64,000 nucleotides of DNA. Source: Alviniconcha marisindica. Its lineage: Eukaryota; Mollusca; Gastropoda; Provannidae. Every line of letters begins with the position of its first letter. Positions within the stretch are counted from its first letter, which is position 1. The stretch lies in assembly GCA_018857735.1 (NCBI GenBank), contig JABMCL010002744.1:1-64000 (forward strand). The letters are read 5' to 3'. Positions 56,930 to 64,000 of this stretch are shown here, piece after piece. The notes beneath the pieces were generated by a model. The model had not been told where the DNA came from. It saw only the letters and a program-made list of their open reading frames with translations, and made no database searches. The position numbers were made by a program, and so were the translations under genes.

Positions 56930-57427
56930 TTCACGCCTCATCTCGAGATGTGCCCTAAGCGCTTCACAATGGCAACTGTAACCCTATTCTCTGCGTGCGA
57001 GAAGACCCACCGCGCTCTAGTCGTATGCGACCCTGAACGAGTCACTAGCTTTTTACACAGCACGTTCAGAATATCCACCAAAGTGGTTGCAGCGCTGTTT
57101 TTGAATTGTTACATGGCTGGCGCCACATGAAACCGCTGCCGTCTGGGCGCAAGTTCTATGTACACCACACAACCATGCACTATTCGAAATAACATACGTA
57201 GGGTGTATGTGTGTTTAGCCGTAATCTGCCATCTACACTTTTGGCAGAATGATCAAGAACTTTTACGTGCTTCTGCGGTTTTACCCGGTTCCCCTGGGTG
57301 GAACGAATACCGAAATAAGAGTCACAACAGAAAGTTGACCCTGGAGAAGAAAATTATCCCGGGACTCGAACCCGAGACCTTTCGATCACGAGTCCGTCGC
57401 TCTGCCGCTGAGCTATCGCCGCTCCCA
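56930..57427 (-). mobile_element. SINE D, copy 3, longest
   Basis: Reverse strand: GGCGATAGCTCAGCGGCAGA, box B GGTTCGAGTCCC, TCTTATTTCGGTATTCGTTC, AGAAGCACGTAAAAGTTCTT, ATACACCCTACGTATG, CATGTGGCGCCAGCCATG, GGTGGATATTCTGAACGTGC, AAGCGCTTAGGGCACATCTC. It has the same middle section as copy 1, which copy 2 lacks. Confidence 0.82.
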
Positions 57428-57720
57428 ATGAATGTCACAACGAATTAGAACTTGGACTGCCAACGAAATGGCAGCATTCCTGAAATGAAGACATTGGCAA
57501 GAAGGAATGGCCGGGGTACCTGGGGAATGGTCTCTCATCATTCCTTGCCCCCCCCCTTTCCTGGAGTGGAGGAGTCCAGGAATAACCGCTGTCAGCAGCA
57601 CTGTTAAAAAGACATTAAAAGAAGATTCGATTTCCCCTCCTCTCCCCTAAATAAACTCACCATCCTACCCAGCATTTCGATTTGATGACTTAAGCTGATG
57701 AAGCTATCATCTTTTCTCTG
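57428..57720. other. Unique non-coding stretch
   Basis: Nothing recognised. Confidence 0.4.
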
Positions 57721-57721
57721 T

Positions 57722-57733
57722 CACGCACGCACG

Positions 57734-57798
<65 letters not shown>
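57722..57798. repeat. (CACG)n(CA)n microsatellite
   Basis: GCAC units then about 29 CA. Confidence 0.97.
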
Positions 57799-57801
<3 letters not shown>

Positions 57802-58443
57802 ATGCATCGCAACGGAGGACCGAAAATTATATAAACTGTTTTTAATAACTCGGCATCACTCAAACTCGTAAAACCTTTTTTTATGTATCGCTCAAAGCAA
57901 ATGTCTGGCGATCCAATTTTCTTTCAATAACCCCGACACAAAAAGTGACAACGCGATCCCTATCGGTGGCTGTAGCCTATTACCGGTCGCGACTGAGATC
58001 TAGATGCACGAGGCAAATTCTTCCACCCAGGGAGCCGCTCATCAGGAAGACTCCTACCCGCGGGGTCCATTCCTGTTATCGCCTTTGGCACTTCTAGCTC
58101 CAAGCATCTCCACAGTTCAGCTCATGAGCGTGTCACAGAACGGGAGGTAAATACTGATGGAGTTCCCTTTGAAGTTCAGCTACATGCTTGAAGAGCAAGA
58201 TCGAAATCAATTCATCAAACAGACCAAGGTACGGAATCTTGTTTTGGCCGAAATGCAGCATACTTTTTTTACATCTGCAAAAAAGAAGAAGACAAAACAG
58301 AAACAGATACTTCTAAGACTAATTAATAGTAGTTTAGAGCAAACCCGTTGTCGATAACCTTAAAAGACGTAAGAGAAGTTTTAATCTTGTCCACAAGATC
58401 TCAAAAGACACCGAAATTCTAGGTTGGCTACTGTCAGTGGTCA

Positions 58444-58444
<1 letters not shown>
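57799..58444. other. Unique non-coding stretch
   Basis: Nothing recognised. Confidence 0.4.

Positions 58445-58507
<63 letters not shown>
58445..58507. repeat. (AT)n microsatellite
   Basis: About 31 AT units. Confidence 0.97.
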
Positions 58508-58514
<7 letters not shown>

Positions 58515-59130
58515 TAACAGAGTTCAAGTCGCTTCTAATCTATCCATCATGATCTTTACCTTCCAAACCGAGTCTCAGCTCAGTTCAGTTCACAATGTTC
58601 TGTGCGCTCGGAAAAGCCCAGGCGAGTTTCACCCACTGACACTGAATAATATACATACATAATTCAACGTCTGTGAAGTTTCCCCCCAACGCGGCCTTTG
58701 AAGTAGTGACAATCAGCAGAGATAAACGACGAAAACCGTAAACAAACCCCAAAGTCTGTCAGCAGTAACAACTACTTCATACTGATTCTCATCACGTCTG
58801 TCGTGCTCGATCTCATTGATCAACTAGCCGAAAATAAGAGCTGTCAGGTCAAGCAAGCCACCGTCAGTGAAGAGCAACTCCCGACCCCGTGTCCGATCGA
58901 CCCCCACCACCACCCTCCCCACCCCTCACCTCCCGCCTAGCAAACATTAATTAAAATGCACGAGCCATTAAAACAATGCAAGCGTGTGGTTGCCCATGCC
59001 ATCACTGGGTGTGCTAGCGGTGGTCCCATCTGTCCTGGAGGAACTGTCTCCCATAGGAATTGATTCGCGGAGCTGTCTGGAATGGGAATCCGGATTCAAT
59101 CCTGGCTGTGTGGAACCCGTCGTGCAAGGC
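58508..59130. other. Unique non-coding stretch
   Basis: Nothing recognised. Confidence 0.4.
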
Positions 59131-59136
59131 TTGCTG

Positions 59137-59244
59137 ACTTGACGTGCGTGGCTTTGCACTGTATAATAACAGCTTGACGTGCCTGGCTTTGCACTGTATA
59201 ATAACAGCTTGACGTGCGTGGCTTTGCACTGTATAATAACAGCT
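59137..59244. repeat. Minisatellite, ~35-bp unit, 3 copies
   Basis: Unit TTGACGTGCGTGGCTTTGCA, CTGTATAATAACAGC. Confidence 0.93.
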
Positions 59245-59289
59245 TCCAAAGGGATGGACAGCGTTGAACTTGCACCAAAAGCTGCTGAG

Positions 59290-59311
59290 GTAGCGAAAGA
59301 GAGAGCGAGAG

Positions 59312-59361
<50 letters not shown>

Positions 59362-59438
59362 CAGACAGAGACAGAGAGAGTATGCGTGCGTGCGTGCGTG
59401 CGTGCTGTGTGTGTGTGTGGGGGGGGGGGGGGGGGGGT
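59290..59438. repeat. (GA)n/(ACAG)n/(GT)n/poly-G
   Basis: GA array, ACAG, GCGT, GT and a G-run of about 19. Confidence 0.95.
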
Positions 59439-59965
59439 CGCGGCTCTAAACGGGGGAGCGAGCAAGGTGTTGCTAGTAGAGCTGTCTACTGTAGTTGAAG
59501 CACAGACGCTCGTGTATCTGACCGCTCACTGTGGCTGGCTGACCGGTTTCCGTGAACCACTTTCCCAACCATCCACACGTCACAGCGGTTTGAAAAACGG
59601 GGCCATCACTACATAAAACCTTTAAAAAAAATATATTTATAATCATACTGTACTGCTCGCACACCGTGGCTTTTCCGTCACGGTTGACCTCCAGCACCTT
59701 GATCACACGGTGTGCACTACTACCCAGGAAGACGTCGCTAGCCCAGAGGAGGGCGTCATAAAACAAGCAACCGTCTCCACCGCCATTCCGCACGGACAGC
59801 GGAGGCCGATGAGACGGAAGGGCTCGTCACGCGAATTTAACCTAATCACAGCCCGGGTCGGAATCGTGTCCACTCATAAAACTGGTCGCACTTTAGCCGG
59901 ACCAGTGAGTGGCCATCTCCTCTGGACCTGGAAGAGCCAGTCCTTCTCTGCTGGACGCGGGAGGC
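59439..59965. other. Unique non-coding stretch
   Basis: No gene recognised. Confidence 0.4.
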
Positions 59966-60044
59966 AAATTGTTCGTTAGACTTGTTTGTCGCCGACCTGT
60001 CTCCGGAGAGGTACTGGCGGGGACCGAGATCCCAGGAGGCTGTT

Positions 60045-60450
60045 AATAAACTAATGATTTTGGGGAAACGCTACACTGTTACTAAACTAATGATTTTGGG
60101 GAAACGCTACACTGTTACTAAACTAATGATTTTGGGGAAACGCTACACTGTTACTAAACTAATGATTTTGGGGAAACGCTACACTGTTCCTAAACTAATG
60201 ATTTCAGTGAAAGGGGGTATACCTAACGCTACCCTGTTACTAAACTAATGATTTCGGGGAAAGGGGGTATACCTAACGCTACACTGTTACTAAACTAATG
60301 ATTTCGGGGAAAGGGGGTATACCTAACGCTACCCTGTTACTAAACTAATGATTTCGGGGAAAGGGGGTATACCTAACGCTACCCTGTCACTAAACTAATG
60401 ATTTCGGGGAAAGGGTGTATACCTAACGCTACCCTGTTACTAAAATAATG
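60045..60450. repeat. Minisatellite inside A2: 36-bp then 50-bp units
   Basis: Four 36-bp units (ACTAAACTAATGATTTTGGG, GAAACGCTACACTGTT) are followed by about five 50-bp units in which GGGGGTATACCTAA is present before CGCTACCCTG. The longer unit retains SINE sequence (ACCTAACGCTACACTGT), showing the array grew out of the SINE itself. Confidence 0.93.
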
Positions 60451-60537
60451 ATTTCTGCACTACCATGGGTGGCGATGGGAGCCATTCTGATGTTTCGTCA
60501 ACTGCGAGGGGTAATGTCACATACTTTTTTTCGCCCC

Positions 60538-60698
60538 TTCTTTTTCTTCCGTATAAAGTCCAACATCAACACTCCGAAGGCTCTGACACTTTCAGTGCAT
60601 GCCGGGTTATTTAAATATTTCCACAATCCACCCGAATTCTGACATGGACTAATGACAGGTTCTTTAAAGTGCGTATGTGACCTTTTAGCATGCGTATG
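60538..60698 (+). repeat. Interspersed repeat family C, copy 2
   Basis: GGCTCTGACACTTTCAGTGC, CGGGTTATTTAAATATTTCC, TCTTTAAAGTGCGTATGTGA matches 79-215. It lies inside the A2 SINE. Confidence 0.65.
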
Positions 60699-60712
60699 AT
60701 ACACACGGGGGG

Positions 60713-60766
60713 TAAGTAACTTGGTGTTTTACGCCCAGTCAACCATTGCGGTTATATCAGGGCAAA
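60713..60766 (-). mobile_element. Tail-module family H, solo, 12-bp TSD
   Basis: Reverse strand: GCCCTGATATAACCGCAATG, GTTGACTGGGCGTAAAACAC, CAAGTTACTTA. Perfect ACACACGGGGGG at 60701-60712 and 60767-60778. Confidence 0.9.
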
Positions 60767-60911
60767 ACACACGGGGGGACTTTGGAAGGACGAAGGACTC
60801 AGTAGGGTGTCAACGAGTCACAAGTTTTGAAGAGACAGGAGAGCCGAAGCGGGAACCGAACCGTCGTCCGTTCACAAGCCTAACGCCTTACCGCTGGGCC
60901 ACAGCGGCTCA

Positions 60912-61647
60912 CAACGACGACAGATAATGCAAATGCTGTTCGATGATATCGAGAACGTGGCGGGGGCCCGAAAAAGCGAAGCGCAAGTGGCACGGTCTGA
61001 CTCTGAGCCTGTCAACCTCGACCTTTTCCCAGGGTCAATCTGATCTGAACAACACGAAGACAATCATCTTTGACTTTTCCTTGTGGTAGTCAACTGATCT
61101 CCGCAATAAGGAGAGTCATCCTTGCCCTTTTCCGGGAGCGGTGGATCTGAATAACAAGGAGAGTCGGCTTTGATCTCCGCCTTCTTTCATCAATCTGAAT
61201 GTCAACAAAGCTGTTTGTGTGTGAAAAGCGGGAAACCCACGTACGCCATTCTACCTTCGGATTTGTTCATCACAATTTATACTATAGATCATCCATGGTT
61301 TACGACACTGATGACCTACGTTTGATCCGAATAAAAACAGATGCTGGTGACATTACCCATACATATATTTTTTACAGCCTGCAGTTATTATTTAATTCAC
61401 CTATGAGCAGCTTAGTTTATTGGGTGATGTTGCTTCATTAGTCCACTGCTGTGTCCAGCAACAATGCAACACCTGTCTGCCAAAGACCGTTTACTGTACA
61501 TCTCACAATCCAGGATGAATACATTATAACGAAAATCGGATGTCGCCCATTATTTCAAAATGCCAATACTTTTGTGTAAATTGCGTGACAAGTCAATATT
61601 CTGTTTGCCCATTAAAGAACCAATATGTCATGCATTCATGAACAAGG

Positions 61648-61648
<1 letters not shown>
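60912..61648. other. Unique non-coding stretch
   Basis: Loose repeats of AACAAGGAGAGTC and GATCTCCGC phrases at 61,040-61,190. No gene. Confidence 0.4.

Positions 61649-61649
<1 letters not shown>

Positions 61650-61698
<49 letters not shown>
61650..61698. repeat. (AT)n microsatellite
   Basis: About 24 AT units. Confidence 0.97.
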
Positions 61699-61701
<3 letters not shown>

Positions 61702-62284
61702 GTAGGATAATGATGCACAAACAAGTCACTGACCATACCATTACCATGTGTATGTAAGTATACTAATATAGTGCTATTAATGTATTAAACGCGTCACTGT
61801 GTACCAACATGTATTACACTATTACAAACATTCGCGATGCACGAGCTACTCCCTGGAATCTAGCCGAGTTCTCCGGACCGAGTGACAGCGACACACGCCT
61901 GTACACCGCACTACTCGTGAGCAACAGTACCAGCAGTATGCGCACCTGTGGGTCATTACTAACACTAACAGTCCATGTGCCCACCATGCACTGCACAGTG
62001 CAGGGGGGGCTGAATGTGGGGCAAGCACGTGCAGCACGTTGCTCCCATTGTGGTTTACTGCCACACGGCCATCAGACGCATTTACCTGGCTCTGCTCGGC
62101 TGCTCTCCAGGGGCATCAATACCACCTCTGGTCATTAGGCCTTCAGTGCTCTCGCCCCATTCTCCGCTCGTTTAGACTACAATCAGCAAGTCCAGGAGGA
62201 TTTCCTTCAAATTTAAACAAATGAGCCGTTCTTCGTTAGGGCAGTCTGTGCAGAAGTAATCTCTCGTGTGTGTCAGTCTGTCTG
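61699..62284. other. Unique non-coding stretch
   Basis: Nothing recognised. Confidence 0.4.
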
Positions 62285-62302
62285 CCTCTCTCTCTCTCTC
62301 TC

Positions 62303-62392
62303 TACTCATCAGTAGCTTAGCAAGGACTAGCTGTTAGGTCTTTGACTGAACCTAAACTACAATCCTTGTAAAATAAAGTTTTCGAGTTCGAT
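62303..62392 (+). mobile_element. Element J, copy 3
   Basis: TACTCATCAGTAGCTTAGCA, TGACTGAACCTAAACTACAA, TCCTTGTAAAATAAAGTTTT, CGAGTTCGA, then (TC)n. CT units also precede it. Confidence 0.75.
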
Positions 62393-62410
62393 CTCTCTCT
62401 CTCTCTCTCT

Positions 62411-62508
62411 TTACTCATCAGTAGCTTAGCAAGGACTAGCTGTTAGGTTTTTGACTGAACCTAAACTACAATCCTTGCAAAATAAAGTTTTCCAATAGTC
62501 GAGTTCGA

Positions 62509-62511
<3 letters not shown>
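62411..62511 (+). mobile_element. Element J, copy 4
   Basis: Near-identical to the preceding copy with a CAATAGTCGAGTT insertion before the (TC)n array. The pair looks like a tandem duplication of J plus its CT tail. Confidence 0.75.

Positions 62512-62564
<53 letters not shown>
62512..62564. repeat. (CT)n microsatellite
   Basis: About 26 CT units following element J. Confidence 0.97.
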
Positions 62565-62566
<2 letters not shown>

Positions 62567-62693
62567 GACGGCCCACTGCAGATTCAGCTGAAAATGTCAC
62601 TGAATGTAATCGGGTTCTGTGAGTCTCTTGTTCCCCCACTGTACTTAAGTGAAGGGGGCTGTTGGCCTATTCAGTTAAATGTGCCGTGTCAGC

Positions 62694-62694
<1 letters not shown>

Positions 62695-62749
<55 letters not shown>

Positions 62750-62750
62750 G
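62695..62750. repeat. (CT)n microsatellite
   Basis: About 27 CT units with one break. Confidence 0.97.
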
Positions 62751-63255
62751 GTAAATCTACAATAATGTTCACCTCGCATCTTCTGGGTGAATTTCCACAG
62801 TTAAGCCACGACGGACGGCCGTTTTTGTCGGAGTCACGTTTTCCGGCCTGCATCTTATTTTGGACGTGTTCTGCATCTGTACCGTGTCCTCCCATTTTAC
62901 GACCTTCTCTGACTGTAATAAACCAGCCGCAGTAACCATCAATGCAGGAGCCACTAAAAGGCCCCAAAAAGCATCTAACTTCTCGCTAAGGTTGCGTGTG
63001 GACTGAAATACGTGATCGTAAGTTCTCACGAGTTAGATGCTTCAAAGACGCATTCATCCCTCTCTGCTTCAAATGGGCGAAGCGGCCAGGACGATTTAAA
63101 CCCTTTTTTGACCTTTGAAGGGAGAAATGGAAAGATCTACGAACCATGTTCGTTTATTGCCGACATAAAAGACGCCATAAAAGCCCAGAGCAGCCGTCTG
63201 CGGATGGAACATGGCCATTCTAGTCGACGACATTGCTAACATTATGATCAGTCAT
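62751..63255. other. Unique non-coding stretch
   Basis: Nothing recognised. Confidence 0.4.
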
Positions 63256-63258
63256 TGT

Positions 63259-63259
<1 letters not shown>

Positions 63260-63327
<68 letters not shown>
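63260..63327. repeat. (CT)n microsatellite
   Basis: About 34 CT units. Confidence 0.97.
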
Positions 63328-63329
<2 letters not shown>

Positions 63330-63700
63330 GAAGGTATGGTCATCAGTGCTGACAGAAGCAGTCACCAGAAAACAACACACTGAGTTTTCAGAATCAAGTT
63401 ACTTTTTTTCTAAAGAAGAAAATGAGTTAAAACAAGAAATTAACTTAACTCATTAGTCCTACAAGTACAAGCACTTGCCAAACTTCAAGAGAAATCTGCG
63501 GCTAGCATCATACCCATCGTGAAATTATGCCGGTCTAGACAGACTGGTCCGCGTGCTAACATTCACAAACGACTTGCAGCTACGGATCTGTACTTCGCAC
63601 ACATGCTGATGCTTTACGCCTAATAACAACTGTTAGTACCCCGCAAAGCCCGGACTTCTACACTGAGACCTGCCGCTAACGCGCTACCGCTGTGCTGGTC
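63328..63700. other. Unique non-coding stretch
   Basis: Nothing recognised. Confidence 0.4.
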
Positions 63701-63706
63701 CTTGCC

Positions 63707-63905
63707 GTATTTACAGAACTTCTGACTGTCTGACGTGTTTACAGAGCTTCTGACTGTCTGACGTGTTTACAGAACTTCCGATTGTCTGACGTGTTTACAG
63801 AACTTCTGATCGTCTGACGTGTTTACAGAACTTCTGGTTGTCTGACGTGTTTACAGAACTTCTGATCGTCTGACGTGTTTACAGAACTTCTGGTCGTCTG
63901 ACGTA
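63707..63905. repeat. Minisatellite, 28-bp unit, 7 copies
   Basis: Unit TTTACAGAACTTCTGATCGT, CTGACGTG. Variants (GACTG, GATCG, GGTTG, GGTCG) occupy one short variable patch. Confidence 0.95.
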
Positions 63906-64000
63906 AGTTACGCCCGACATCTGGGCGTAAAATGCTGGCTTGCTGCACCCGAGAAAGTGCAACGGCTCCCAATTACTGGGCACATTCACGTAAGTTCAGC

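Larger units (their letters stand above)
59967..60911 (-). mobile_element. SINE A2 enlarged to 945 bp by a minisatellite and insertions
   Basis: Plus-strand order: 3' end (GCCGACCTGTCTCCGGAGAG, GTACTGGCGGGGACCGAGAT, CCCAGGAGG), minisatellite (60045-60450), SINE body (GGGTGGCGATGGGAGCCATT), inserted C repeat and H tail (about 60520-60778), then the rest of the body and tRNA-like head (ACCGCTGGGCCACAGCGGCT). A normal A2 would be about 330 bases. Confidence 0.8.

Overview
This is eukaryotic, animal-type DNA that is almost entirely non-coding. I can support only one protein-coding segment: a 315-base internal exon on the minus strand (15299-15613) that encodes parts of two consecutive cadherin repeats. 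It most resembles a large Fat-like protocadherin (FAT1/2/3 type). Both splice sites are clear, and the exon length is a multiple of three. The rest is best read as long intron or flanking sequence. The extreme density of (CA)n, (GA)n and poly-C/G tracts, the tRNA-derived SINEs, and the single exon in 64 kb suggest a repeat-rich marine invertebrate. A mollusc, probably a gastropod, is the best guess, from memory of such genomes rather than a search.

The repeat content is highly structured. Several families of short retroposons share one 3' module of about 50 bases with a double-stem layout: an outer 4-bp stem, an inner hairpin, then a GTTAAGCA-like box and a short tandem tail such as (TTAC)n. 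It ends a tRNA-headed SINE (family A), occurs twice in a second family (B), ends a third (G), and makes up a 59-bp satellite near 45 kb. It also stands alone as 38-61 base insertions flanked by target-site duplications. Diverged versions (families A2 and H) keep the layout but change both sides of the outer stem together. Copies nested in one another (B inside A at 12.2 and 54.2 kb, G inside a minisatellite at 17.8 kb, a solo tail inside SINE family D at 31.8 kb) give relative ages.

Other mobile DNA includes a second tRNA-headed SINE (D: 31.4, 36.7 and 57.4 kb), two TTAA-flanked piggyBac-like MITEs (25.1 and 46.7 kb), a 327-base foldback element (39.8-40.1 kb), a perfect 46-bp palindrome (51.6 kb), and an AATAAA-bearing element (J) that always abuts a (GA)n/(CT)n array.

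Layout: 0-2 kb, cluster of B copies; 2-7 kb, microsatellites; 7.4-10.4 kb, 70-bp minisatellite and a second B cluster; 11.6-12.4 kb, tandem SINE A copies; 13.6-15.9 kb, microsatellites enclosing the cadherin exon; 17-32 kb, mixed SINEs, AT arrays and minisatellites; 33-36 kb, mostly unique; 36.7-41.8 kb, SINEs, solo tails and the foldback; 45-55 kb, satellites and MITE; 56-64 kb, SINEs, the expanded A2 copy and terminal minisatellites. Long reading frames outside the exon are translations of microsatellites or minisatellites and are not annotated as genes.
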